NCBI RefSeq assembly: GCF_001558155.1
Contig: NZ_LOAS01000003.1
Location: 124,001-188,000 of the forward strand
Reading direction: 5' to 3'
Length of the DNA stretch: 64,000 nucleotides
Source: Aliiruegeria sabulilitoris
GTDB lineage: Bacteria; Pseudomonadota; Alphaproteobacteria; Rhodobacterales; Rhodobacteraceae
Positions 35,277 through 44,789 of this stretch are shown piece after piece. Every line of letters begins with the position of its first letter. Position 1 is the stretch's first letter. The notes under the pieces are model-generated. The model was not told the origin of the DNA. It did not search any database and saw nothing but the letters and a program-made list of their open reading frames with translations. The translations under genes and the position numbers were made by a program.

Positions 35277-35450
35277 TCAGGGAGGTGCCTCATCGGTCGC
35301 GGCACCTTCGCGGAATTCGGCCAGGCACCTGGCCAGATCGCCTGAAATGCCGGCTTAGAGAACGACAACGTCCTTTCCACTGGCATCGCCGGAGCGATAG
35401 GCCGCGACATAACAGTCCAGGAGATCCCGAAGCTGCGCCTTCAGATCCAT
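35277..35450 (-). pseudogene. Small ORF or SnoaL/NTF2-like gene remnant
   Basis: After a good ribosome-binding site (GGAGAGGGG), an ATG opens a 31-codon frame beginning MDLKAQLRDLLDCYVAAYRSG, which resembles the first helix of SnoaL-like (NTF2-fold) proteins of ~120 residues. A TAA stops it at 35355-35357, yet the same frame continues open for 25 codons (AGISGDLARCLAEF...) to a TGA at 35277-35279. It starts 25 bases after the YjbR gene on the same strand. It could be a decayed gene or a real 31-residue peptide; the evidence is thin. Confidence 0.3.
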
Positions 35451-35475
35451 GAGATACGCCCCTCTCCGGGGACAC

Positions 35476-35820
35476 TCATAGCGGTGCAAGAGCGGCTTGA
35501 ACCTTTTTCGGCAATGCTGCGCGGATAAGGCTATAGGAGGCCCGGATGCGATGTTCCGCTTCGTCCGTGTCCACGGCACCGAAAGGCACAAGAACCCAGG
35601 AGCGATGGAAATAAGGTGCTTTCTCGAAAGCGCCGGCCTCGCGCAGCATCTCCGCTGTCTCCACATCGGCGCATTTCACCGAGACACCCCGGTTCTCGGC
35701 GCCAAGCGCCGCAAAAATCTTGCCGCCGACTTTCCATATGTCATGGCCCGGCCCGAAAGGTGCGCTCACCTCGGCACCGGGAAGCGTCGCGCAGAAGGCG
35801 TTGATGCTATCGCGATCCAT
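35476..35820 (-). CDS. MmcQ/YjbR family protein
   Basis: A 114-residue protein of the YjbR (CyaY-like DNA-binding) fold. Typical segments are NAFCATLPGAEVSAPFG, KVGGKIFAAL, VSVKCADVETAEML and the central YFHRSWVLVPFGAVDTDE. The cellular role of the family is poorly defined. It is divergent from the cysS leader, 88 bases from the leader ATG. Confidence 0.85.
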   Translation of the reverse strand: MDRDSINAFCATLPGAEVSAPFGPGHDIWKVGGKIFAALGAENRGVSVKCADVETAEMLREAGAFEKAPYFHRSWVLVPFGAVDTDEAEHRIRASYSLIRAALPKKVQAALAPL

Positions 35821-35873
35821 GCCCGCACTCTGCCTGCGCCGAGCGGTCGCGGCAAGAGGGAGCAGGAAAGGGC

Positions 35874-35902
35874 TTGGCGGGGCCGGGCGGGCAGGGTATG
35901 AG
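35874..35902 (+). promoter_or_regulatory. Putative promoter of the cysS leader/cysS transcription unit
   Basis: TTGGCG (35874-35879) and TATGAG (35897-35902) are exactly 17 bases apart, each matching 4 of 6 consensus positions. With the usual 6-base gap, transcription would begin at A35909, the first base of the leader ATG. Confidence 0.5.
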
Positions 35903-35908
35903 CGGGCC

Positions 35909-35953
35909 ATGAACCGTCGCAGCATCATTATCTGCATCTGCATTACCTGCTGA
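35909..35953 (+). CDS. Cys-rich leader peptide of cysS (14 residues), probably leaderless
   Basis: The frame encodes [14 protein letters not shown] followed by TGA: three TGC cysteine codons among the last six. It lies 83 bases upstream of cysteinyl-tRNA synthetase on the same strand and within the divergent YjbR-cysS spacer. The putative promoter places the transcript start on its ATG. Downstream are competing stems CTGAC (35950-35954) / GTCAG (35958-35962), which covers the stop codon, and GGCGGG (35962-35967) / CCCGCC (36007-36012). A TCCTT (35973-35977) is complementary to part of the cysS Shine-Dalgarno. Slow translation at Cys codons when charged tRNA-Cys is scarce could shift these pairings. 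The peptide is seen; the regulation is inferred. Confidence 0.65.
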   Translation: MNRRSIIICICITC

Positions 35954-36036
35954 CATCGTCAGGCGGGCCGGTTCCTTCATTCCCTTTCCAGATCGAAGTT
36001 GCTAGACCCGCCGCGCGCGCAACGCGAGGAGGCATC

Positions 36037-37509
36037 ATGGCCGAGATAAGGCTCTGGAATACAAGGACCCGCAGCAAGGAGACGCTGCAGCCGATCGACC
36101 CTGACAACGTGCGGATGTATGTCTGCGGGCCGACCGTCTATGACCGCGCGCATATGGGCAACGCGCGCCCGGTGATCGTCTTCGACGTGCTCTACCGGCT
36201 GCTGCGCCATGTCTACGGGCCCGATCACGTGACCTATGTGCGCAATTTCACCGACGTTGATGACAAGATCAACAAGCGCGCGCAGGAGAGCGGGCGGCCG
36301 ATTTCCGACATCACCGAGGAGACGATCCGCTGGTATCACGAGGATATGGGCAAGCTGGGCGTGATGGTGCCGAACTTTGAGCCACGCGCGACGGCCTATA
36401 TCGGCGAGATGATCGCGATGATCGAGGGGCTGATCGAGAAGGGCTTTGCCTACGAGGCCGAGGGGCATGTGCTCTTCGCGGTCGAGAAATACGCCGAATA
36501 CGGCGCGCTGTCGGGCCGGTCCGTCGATGACATGATCGCCGGCGCCCGAGTCGAGGTGGCGCCCTACAAGCGCAACCCGATGGATTTCGTGCTCTGGAAG
36601 CCGTCCTCCGACGACCTGCCGGGCTGGGACAGCCCCTGGGGGCGTGGACGGCCGGGCTGGCATATCGAATGCTCGGCGATGTCGCTGGCCTTGCTCGGCG
36701 ACAGCTTTGATATTCACGGCGGCGGCAATGATCTGATGTTCCCTCATCATGAGAACGAGATCGCCCAGAGCCGTTGCGCCCATCCGGGCAGCGATTTTGC
36801 GAAGATCTGGATGCATAACGAGATGCTGCAGGTCGAGGGCAAGAAGATGTCCAAGTCCCTGGGCAATTTCTTCACCGTGCATGACGTGCTGGAGCAGGGG
36901 ATTCCGGGCGAAGTGATCCGGTTTGTTTATCTGCAGACCCATTACGGCAAGCCGATGGACTGGACCGCTGAAAAGGCGCGGCAGGCGCAGGCGACCTTGC
37001 GCAAGTGGCGAGGGCTCGTCGAGGGCATCGAGCCCTCTCCGAGCCCCGCGCCCGAGGTGATCTCGGCGCTCAGTGACGACCTGAACACGTCGGGCGCGAT
37101 TGCCGCGCTGCACAAGCTGGCGGGCGAGGGCGATCTGGCCGAGTTGAAGGCGTCAGCGCAGTTGATGGGGCTTTTGCTCGACGAGATGGGGGATTGGGCG
37201 GAAGAGCGAGCCGCATCCGCTGAGTTTGAGGCTTATGTAGATCGTCTTTTGGCTGCTCGAGCCACGGCTAAGGCAGAGAAGAACTATGGCGAAGCCGACC
37301 GAATTAGAGATGCCATGTTTGCGGCCGGGATGGTCATTATGGACAAACCCGGCGGGGTAGATGTTGAGAGAGATCTCGGAAAACTGCTGAAGTGGGCCCG
37401 TGAAAACGGCGTGACAGACTCGACTGTAATCGCCCTTGGGTCGCCAAACGAATGGGAAGTTCCGGCAATCCTGTTGCTGGTCGAACAGGTCGTTGGCTCT
37501 AGCGAATGA
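36037..37509 (+). CDS. cysS: Cysteinyl-tRNA synthetase
   Basis: A 490-residue class I synthetase charging tRNA-Cys. C30 ([10 protein letters not shown]) with GWHIECSAM and HHENEIAQS supplies the zinc site that selects cysteine. HMGN (39-42) and KMSKS (270-274) are the two ATP signatures. GAGGAGG lies 4 bases before the ATG. From about residue 388 to the end, codon use changes visibly (many A/T third positions, AGA codons) and the last ~45 residues (ending [18 protein letters not shown]) do not look like the usual CysS tail, suggesting a recombined or diverged 3' end. The enzyme core is intact. Confidence 0.95.
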   Translation: MAEIRLWNTRTRSKETLQPIDPDNVRMYVCGPTVYDRAHMGNARPVIVFDVLYRLLRHVYGPDHVTYVRNFTDVDDKINKRAQESGRPISDITEETIRWYHEDMGKLGVMVPNFEPRATAYIGEMIAMIEGLIEKGFAYEAEGHVLFAVEKYAEYGALSGRSVDDMIAGARVEVAPYKRNPMDFVLWKPSSDDLPGWDSPWGRGRPGWHIECSAMSLALLGDSFDIHGGGNDLMFPHHENEIAQSRCAHPGSDFAKIWMHNEMLQVEGKKMSKSLGNFFTVHDVLEQGIPGEVIRFVYLQTHYGKPMDWTAEKARQAQATLRKWRGLVEGIEPSPSPAPEVISALSDDLNTSGAIAALHKLAGEGDLAELKASAQLMGLLLDEMGDWAEERAASAEFEAYVDRLLAARATAKAEKNYGEADRIRDAMFAAGMVIMDKPGGVDVERDLGKLLKWARENGVTDSTVIALGSPNEWEVPAILLLVEQVVGSSE

Positions 37510-37528
37510 CTTTGCAAACACAGAATTG

Positions 37529-37614
37529 CCCGGGGCGCCTGCGTCCCGGGCAGCGCCCGAACCGCCCCCCCGGGGCGGGCGCTTCTCGCCCACCCCGCGG
37601 TTCGGGCACTGCCC
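37529..37614. repeat. Large nested inverted repeat between cysS and cimA
   Basis: The outer arms at 37548-37565 and 37597-37614 are complementary at 17 of 18 positions (core GCCCGAACCGC / GCGGTTCGGGC). Inside is a second stem GGGGCGGGCG (37572-37581) / CGCCCACCCC (37587-37596), 9 of 10 paired, with a 5-base loop. A preceding hairpin CCCGGGGCGC (37529-37538) / GCGTCCCGGG (37541-37550) shares three bases with the outer arm, so the two folds exclude each other. No T run follows on either strand. Confidence 0.75.
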
Positions 37615-37670
37615 TCCGTACGGTTCGGCACATGGGGGACTGAAAGAATGCAAAAGGGAGAGGGCGTGGC

Positions 37671-39302
37671 ATGAGCAAGGAACGGCTTTACCTGTTCGAC
37701 ACCACCCTGCGGGATGGACAGCAGACGCAGGGCGTGCAGTTCAGCCTGGAGGACAAGCACGAGATTGCGCTCATGCTGGACGAGCTGGGCATCGATTATG
37801 TCGAGGGCGGCTGGCCCGGCGCCAACCCGACCGACAGCGAGTTCTTCGAGAGCGCACCGAAGCTGAAGAACGCCACCTTCCTCGCTTTTGGCATGACCAA
37901 GCGGGTCGGTCGTTCGGCGGCCAATGACGAGGTCCTGGCGGGCGTGGTGAACGCGGAAACACCGGCGGTCTGCCTTGTCGGCAAGAGCTATGATTTCCAC
38001 GTTACCAAGGCGTTGGGGGTCGAACTTGAAGAGAATATCGCGGCAATCGCGGATTCGATCTCGCACCTTGTCGGGTTGGGGCGCGAGGCGATGTTCGATG
38101 CCGAGCATTTCTTTGACGGCTACAAGGCCAACCCGGACTACGCGCTGGCCTCGCTGCATGCCGCGCTGGAGGCGGGCGCGCGTTGGGTCGTGCTCTGCGA
38201 TACCAATGGCGGCACGCTGCCGGCGGAGGTCCACGAGATCACCAAGGCGGTGATCGCCAGCGGCATCCCCGGCGACAAGTTGGGGATTCACACCCATAAC
38301 GACACCGAGAACGCGGTGGCGAACACGCTGGCGGCTGTCGATGCCGGGGCACGGCAGGTGCAGGGCACGCTGAACGGGCTGGGCGAGCGCTGCGGCAATG
38401 CCAACCTGATCTCGCTGATCCCGACGCTGCTGCTCAAGGAACCCTATGCCAGCACGCTGGAGACCGGTGTGAGCCGGGAAGGGCTGGCCAGCCTGACCCG
38501 CGCCAGCCGGATGATGGACGACATCCTGAATCGCGTGCCCCTGCGCTCGGCCCCCTATGTCGGCGCGTCGGCCTTTGCCCACAAGGCGGGGCTGCATGCG
38601 AGCGCGATGCTCAAGGATCCCTCGACCTATGAGCATGTCGACCCGTCGGTGGTGGGCAACGAGCGGATCATCCCGATGTCGAACCAGGCCGGGCAGTCCA
38701 ACCTGCGCAAGCGGCTCAGCGATGCCGGGTTGAAGGTGGAGAAGGGCGATCCGGCGCTGGCGCGGATCCTCGACCTGGTGAAAGTGCGGGAATCGGCGGG
38801 CTACACCTATGACACCGCGCAGGCGAGTTTCGAGCTGCTGGCGCGGCGCGAGTTGGGCCTGCTGCCGCAATTCTTCACCATCGACCGCTACCGGGTGATC
38901 GTGGAACGGCGCAAGAACCGGATGGGCGAAACGATCACGCTGTCCGAGGCCGTGGTCGTGCTCTTCATCAATGGCGAGAAGGTGCTTTCCGTGTCGGAAT
39001 CGCTGGACCCGGACGGCTCGGATCGCGGGCCCGTCAACGCGCTGTCGCGCGCGCTGGCCAAGGATCTGGGGCCTTTGCAGCCCTATATCGCCGATATGAA
39101 ACTGGTCGATTTCAAGGTGCGTATCACCAATGGTGGCACCGAGGCCGTGACACGTGTCATTATCGACAGCGAGGATTCCGCCGGGCGGCGTTGGTCCACC
39201 GTTGGCGTGTCGCCGAACATCGTGGATGCCTCGTTCGAGGCGCTGCTGGGCGCGATCCAGTGGAAGTTGGTCCGCGATGGGGCGCCGGCCATAGGGAAAT
39301 AG
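37671..39302 (+). CDS. cimA: (R)-Citramalate synthase
   Basis: A 543-residue DRE-TIM enzyme condensing pyruvate and acetyl-CoA to citramalate, the threonine-independent route to isoleucine. The N-terminal FDTTLRDGQQTQG holds the DRE-type metal aspartate and arginine; GIHTHNDTENAVAN supplies the metal-binding HxH; CGNANL is near residue 243. The C-terminal LeuA dimer/regulatory domain (about 415-540) suggests isoleucine feedback. The length and the GWPGANPTDSEFF segment fit the CimA/'2-isopropylmalate synthase-like' group rather than LeuA. Confidence 0.92.
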   Translation: MSKERLYLFDTTLRDGQQTQGVQFSLEDKHEIALMLDELGIDYVEGGWPGANPTDSEFFESAPKLKNATFLAFGMTKRVGRSAANDEVLAGVVNAETPAVCLVGKSYDFHVTKALGVELEENIAAIADSISHLVGLGREAMFDAEHFFDGYKANPDYALASLHAALEAGARWVVLCDTNGGTLPAEVHEITKAVIASGIPGDKLGIHTHNDTENAVANTLAAVDAGARQVQGTLNGLGERCGNANLISLIPTLLLKEPYASTLETGVSREGLASLTRASRMMDDILNRVPLRSAPYVGASAFAHKAGLHASAMLKDPSTYEHVDPSVVGNERIIPMSNQAGQSNLRKRLSDAGLKVEKGDPALARILDLVKVRESAGYTYDTAQASFELLARRELGLLPQFFTIDRYRVIVERRKNRMGETITLSEAVVVLFINGEKVLSVSESLDPDGSDRGPVNALSRALAKDLGPLQPYIADMKLVDFKVRITNGGTEAVTRVIIDSEDSAGRRWSTVGVSPNIVDASFEALLGAIQWKLVRDGAPAIGK

Positions 39303-39309
39303 GGAAGGC

Positions 39310-40029
39310 ATGGATTTGACAGCATTTTTCACGCTTCACAAGGATCTGCCCCGAGAGGGGCCGGGGCTGCCGGAAGATGTGCGATGGGCTGTCGAGCTTG
39401 CCGGGACGCATGGCGAGGCGCGTATCTGCGATGCGGGCTGCGGGCCGGGCGCCGATACCGAGACGCTGGCCGAGTTGCTGCCGGACGCGTGGATCGACGC
39501 GCTCGACCTGCATGCGCCCTTTGCCGAGGCGACGGCGGCGCGCTGTGCGCGGTTCGGGCCGCGGGTAAAGGCCTGGTCCGGGTCGATGGCGGATCTGGCC
39601 GGGCCATATGACCTGATCTGGTGCGCAGGCGCGATGTATTTCCTCGGCGTAACCGAGGCGCTGTCGGCATGGCGTGGCGCGCTGACGCGGGCCGGCAAGG
39701 TCGCGTTCTCGGAGCCGGTCTTGTTGGGCGGTTCGGAGCCGCAGGCGGTTCGGGATTTCTGGGCAGAGTATCCTGCGATTACCGGGGAGGCGGGCATTGT
39801 CGAACGGGTCGAACGGGCGGGATACCGGATGCTGGATCGGCGGCTGATCATCGGCGCGCCGTGGGAAGCCTATTACGCGCCGATGGAGGCGCGGATTGCC
39901 GAGCTTCGTGCCGGGCCGGTCTCGGAGGCGCTTGAGGCGGTGCTGGCCGAAGGCGCGGCGGAAATTGCCCAGTGGCGGGCGGCGCCGGATCGCATCGCCT
40001 ACTTGCTCTGCGTGGTGGATCCAGCATGA
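39310..40029 (+). CDS. Class I SAM-dependent methyltransferase
   Basis: A 239-residue protein with a SAM-binding core: ICDAGCGPGADTETLAELLP (motif I, residues ~37-56), DALDLH (motif II acidic residue) and DLIWCAGAMYFLG (motif IV). It begins 7 bases after cimA and its stop overlaps the ATG of the next gene (ATGA), so the three genes look co-transcribed. The substrate is unknown. Confidence 0.82.
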   Translation: MDLTAFFTLHKDLPREGPGLPEDVRWAVELAGTHGEARICDAGCGPGADTETLAELLPDAWIDALDLHAPFAEATAARCARFGPRVKAWSGSMADLAGPYDLIWCAGAMYFLGVTEALSAWRGALTRAGKVAFSEPVLLGGSEPQAVRDFWAEYPAITGEAGIVERVERAGYRMLDRRLIIGAPWEAYYAPMEARIAELRAGPVSEALEAVLAEGAAEIAQWRAAPDRIAYLLCVVDPA

Positions 40030-40796
40030 GTATTTCCGACTGCGCGGCAATCGTCGAGAAGGGCGATCCGGACCGGTTCATGGCCACGATGGCGGCGCCG
40101 GTTTCAGCGCGGGAGGTGCTGTTCCCTCTCTATGCCTTCAATGTCGAGGTCACGCGCATTCCTTGGGTGAGCCAGGAGCCGATGATCTGCGAGATGCGGC
40201 TGCAATGGTGGCATGACGTGCTGGGAGAGATCGCAGCGGGTGAACCGGTGCGGGCGCATGAGGTCGCCGAGCCGCTGACGGAAATGCTGCGGGCGCGGGC
40301 CGTGCCCGTCGAACCGTTGCAGGCGCTTGTCGAGGCGCGTCGCTGGGACGTATATCGCGACGCTTTCGAGGATGAGGCCGCGTTTCGGGCCTATATCGAG
40401 GCGAGTGCGGCGGGGATGATGTGGGTTGCTGCGCTGGCGCTCGGCGCGTCCCCGGAAGCGGAGAAAGCTGTACGCGATGTCGGTTGGGCGGCGGGGCTGG
40501 CGGCATTCCTGCGGGCCATTCCCGAACTGGAAGCGCGCGGACGGCGGCCGCTCCACGATGGGCGGCCGGAGGTTGTTGCAGCGCTGGCGAGCGAGGGTCT
40601 GGCGCGGTTGAAGGACGCGCGCACGTCCGGGGTGCCGAAGCCGGCGATCCCAGCCCTGCGCGCTGGATGGCGTGCGCGGGCGACACTTGAAAAGGCGGCT
40701 GCCGATCCGTCCCGCGTGGCCGAAGGCGCGCTGGAGGAAAGCCCGTTCGCCCGGCGTTTCACCCTGCTGCGCAAGACCATGATCGGAAGCTGGTAG
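40026..40796 (+). CDS. Squalene/phytoene synthase-like protein (NDUFAF6-like)
   Basis: A 256-residue all-helical protein of the trans-isoprenyl diphosphate synthase superfamily. The FPLYAFNVEVTRIPWVSQEPMICEMRLQWWHD region (shortened: EPMICEMRLQWWHDVL, residues ~55-72) matches the group related to mitochondrial complex I assembly factor NDUFAF6. The two aspartate-rich motifs needed for prenyl-diphosphate chemistry are not evident, so a non-catalytic assembly role is plausible. It overlaps the methyltransferase stop by 4 bases. Confidence 0.78.
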   Translation: MSISDCAAIVEKGDPDRFMATMAAPVSAREVLFPLYAFNVEVTRIPWVSQEPMICEMRLQWWHDVLGEIAAGEPVRAHEVAEPLTEMLRARAVPVEPLQALVEARRWDVYRDAFEDEAAFRAYIEASAAGMMWVAALALGASPEAEKAVRDVGWAAGLAAFLRAIPELEARGRRPLHDGRPEVVAALASEGLARLKDARTSGVPKPAIPALRAGWRARATLEKAAADPSRVAEGALEESPFARRFTLLRKTMIGSW

Positions 40797-40823
40797 GCGC
40801 GCGGTTGCGGCCGCGCCCGGGCT

Positions 40824-42431
<1,608 letters not shown>

Positions 42432-42576
42432 GGGCGTCCTATAGCGGTGGTCCGGGCGAGGCGCAATCGCGGCGAGGTGCATGGCGGAGTTTGCCTGCCT
42501 GAGTGTGAATTCCGGTTTGCGGAGAAGCCGTTCCGGATTACGCAGTTTCTTGTTTCGCGGGGTTATTTGGCGTTGA

Positions 42577-42711
42577 GGGGGGCTTTGCCCCCCGCGCTCT
42601 CGCGAGCGCTCCCCCCAGGATATTTTTGAACAGATGATAGAATTTGCGGTCCGGGTTCATTTTTCCCGAAAACGTCTGCAGGAGGCACGATCCGCAGGAT
42701 CGTTCTCGCCT
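42577..42711. repeat. Dispersed double-hairpin intergenic repeat, copy 2 (long form)
   Basis: GGGGGGC-TTT-GCCCCCC, then GCGCTC-TCGC-GAGCGC, then CTCCCCCCAGGATATTT and GAACAGATGATAG (42577-42640) mirror copy 1 at 18701. About 40 bases on, GGAGGCACGATCCG (42681-42694) and the following GTTCTCGCCTGCG are shared with copy 3 near 48382. The whole 336-base gap between prfC and the Hsp70-like gene is filled by this element and contains no gene. Confidence 0.75.
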
Positions 42712-42767
42712 GCGAAGCGCGCGCCTTTTTTCGCAAGGCTGAATTGCAGTTTCAGCCTTGCGAAGGA

Positions 42768-44021
42768 TCAGGCAAAAGCCTCTTCCGACGTGGCCAGCGT
42801 CAACCCGTCGACGATAGCAGTGAAGGCGTCGGAGTGGCGGATTCCGGCAAAGGGGCAGGTGGCCTCGACGCCTGATCTGACCAGGGACATCAGGCTGGAA
42901 CCGCCGACAAAAATCGCCGTTTGAACTCCGCTCGGCGGGGTGTTGGCCGCAATCAGCGTGGTCATGATCGCCTCGCGCAGCCGGTCGGAAAAGCCCGACA
43001 GGCAGGCATTGAGCGAACCTTGCGTGATGCGCGCCGCCAGCCCCGCCTCGATCGGGCTCATGTCGATTTGGGCCGGGGCAGTGCTGCCATTGGCGGCGAT
43101 CTTGCCCGCTTCGACGGCAAAGGCGAGGTCATGGCCGAGCCGTTCGGTGATCACCTGTTCCAGCCGGCCGATCTTTTTCGGCTCGACCGCGTGGGCCAGC
43201 ATGTCCGCCACCTGCCGCTCGGTATTGCGCGCATAGAGAAACGGGATCTTGGCCCAGCTTGCCAGGTCGCGATAAATCGCATTCGGCACCGGCAGCCGTT
43301 CGTCCCCGAAGCTGCGACGCAACTCGCCGCCATGGCCCAGAAGCGGCATCGCATGGGCCATGGAGACCTCGGTGTCGAAATCGGTGCCGCCCAAGCGGAT
43401 GCCGTGGCTGGCGAGGATCTCGATGCCGTCGGTGCCATTGCGGAACAGTGTGAAATCCGACGTACCGCCGCCGATATCGACGATCAGCCCCGTCTCACCC
43501 GCGCCTGACAGGCCGAAACTGGCTCGCGCCGCCGCCTCGGGCTCGAACAGGAAATCGACCCGTTCGAACCCGGCCGCGTGATAGCAGGCACGCAAATCGG
43601 CTTCGGCACGCGCATCGCGCGCGTCATCGGTCGAGTGGAAGCGCACCGGGCGGCCGGAAAGCACGTGGTTGAACCGCGAGCCGGTCTCGGCCTCGGCCTT
43701 CTGCCGGATGTCGATGAGAAAGGCGGCAACGATATCGGCCAGCTTGCGGCGCTTGCCGCCGATGGGCCGTTCCTCGTGAAAGAGCGCAGTGCCCAGAATG
43801 CTCTTGAGCGCGCGCATGTAGCGCCCGTCCTCGCCCGCGATCAGCGCCTTTCCGGCGGCGCTGCCGACCAGCATTTGCCCGCCCTCGGTGGGAAAGAACA
43901 CCGCCGTTGGCAACGTGTCCTCGCCCGGTTCGACCGCGATGCGGCGGACCTCGCCATTGTCCAGATAGGCGGCGGCGGAGTTGGAGGTGCCGAAATCGAC
44001 GGCAAGCGTTTGGGCGCACAT
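42768..44021 (-). CDS. Hsp70-family ATPase without substrate-binding domain (YegD-like)
   Basis: A 417-residue actin/Hsp70-fold protein. Phosphate 1 motif DFGTSNSAAAYLD (residues 9-21), phosphate 2 GLIVDIGGGTSDFTLF (~180-195) and the adenosine motif TAIFVGGSSLMSLV (~378-391) are intact. It ends where the DnaK peptide-binding domain would start, as in E. coli YegD. Its clients are unknown. It stands alone between a repeat and an L,D-transpeptidase. Confidence 0.86.
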   Translation of the reverse strand: MCAQTLAVDFGTSNSAAAYLDNGEVRRIAVEPGEDTLPTAVFFPTEGGQMLVGSAAGKALIAGEDGRYMRALKSILGTALFHEERPIGGKRRKLADIVAAFLIDIRQKAEAETGSRFNHVLSGRPVRFHSTDDARDARAEADLRACYHAAGFERVDFLFEPEAAARASFGLSGAGETGLIVDIGGGTSDFTLFRNGTDGIEILASHGIRLGGTDFDTEVSMAHAMPLLGHGGELRRSFGDERLPVPNAIYRDLASWAKIPFLYARNTERQVADMLAHAVEPKKIGRLEQVITERLGHDLAFAVEAGKIAANGSTAPAQIDMSPIEAGLAARITQGSLNACLSGFSDRLREAIMTTLIAANTPPSGVQTAIFVGGSSLMSLVRSGVEATCPFAGIRHSDAFTAIVDGLTLATSEEAFA

Positions 44022-44101
44022 GATCGGACTCCTCGGGCGGGGAAGGGCGCCCGGATAACCAATCGCCGCCCGGCTCGCAAGCGGCGATCAGCTATGCCCG
44101 A

Positions 44102-44683
44102 TCAGAGCACGCGGACCTGCGTGCCGATCTCGACCAGCGGGTAAAGCTGCGCCACCTGCTCGTTATAGAGGCCGAAACAGCCCGAGGAGGAGGGCCGGCC
44201 TATCTTGCGCGTGTCATGCGTGCCGTGGATCAGGTAGGCGGGCCAGTCGAGATACATCGCATGGGTGCCGAGCGGGTTTTCCGGCCCCGGCGGTACCGAA
44301 TCCGGCAGGCTCGGGTCGCGCTCGCGCATCGAGGCGGTGGGGGTCCAGGTGGGGCCTTCCTTCTTGCGCACGACCTCGGTGTAGCCGCGGCGCGTCAGCT
44401 CTTCGGTCAGGGGGACGGAGGTCGGGTAGACCCGGAAGGTGCCATCTGGTCCCCAATAGGAGAGTGCGCGGCTGTCCACGTCGCAGACGATGGCGCCAAC
44501 GCCGAGCGTGTCGAAATGGTCCTGCCAGTTGCGGGTGGTGAAGCTGGAGATATTGCGCTGCGCTCCGGTCACGGGACGGTCCAGCGCGCCGAGCCCTTGC
44601 GCCCGCAAAAGGGCGGGGGCGGAAAGGACGGGGAGGGCGGCCAGGCCAGCGATCACGCCGCGGCGCGAGAATGGGGTGGTCAT
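44102..44683 (-). CDS. L,D-transpeptidase (YkuD), Tat-exported
   Basis: A 193-residue periplasmic enzyme. A twin-arginine signal (FSRRGVIAG, residues 5-13) with a short hydrophobic stretch is followed by the YkuD domain. The catalytic motif HGT...SSSGCFGL places the histidine at 153 and the nucleophile at C169. It should make 3-3 crosslinks in peptidoglycan or attach proteins to it. A TTG three codons upstream is possible. A clear paralogue lies at 48562-49224. Confidence 0.9.
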   Translation of the reverse strand: MTTPFSRRGVIAGLAALPVLSAPALLRAQGLGALDRPVTGAQRNISSFTTRNWQDHFDTLGVGAIVCDVDSRALSYWGPDGTFRVYPTSVPLTEELTRRGYTEVVRKKEGPTWTPTASMRERDPSLPDSVPPGPENPLGTHAMYLDWPAYLIHGTHDTRKIGRPSSSGCFGLYNEQVAQLYPLVEIGTQVRVL

Positions 44684-44789
44684 TTTGCTCAACTCGATTG
44701 GTATGCCTGTTTGAGAGTGATTTGACAGAAGTTGTGAAACCGGTCCAGCCCGGCCAATGGGTCACACGCGGACGTGATCCGCGATGTGG

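Noticed and set aside
35355-35357. Stop codon in a small ORF near selD as a possible selenocysteine codon
   Set aside because: The codon is TAA, not TGA, and the ORF is on the opposite strand with no SECIS-like hairpin after it.
37648-37674. Eight-codon ORF (MQKGEGVA) overlapping the cimA start as an attenuator peptide
   Set aside because: It has no run of branched-chain codons, and its bases serve as the cimA ribosome-binding region, so the ORF is probably incidental.
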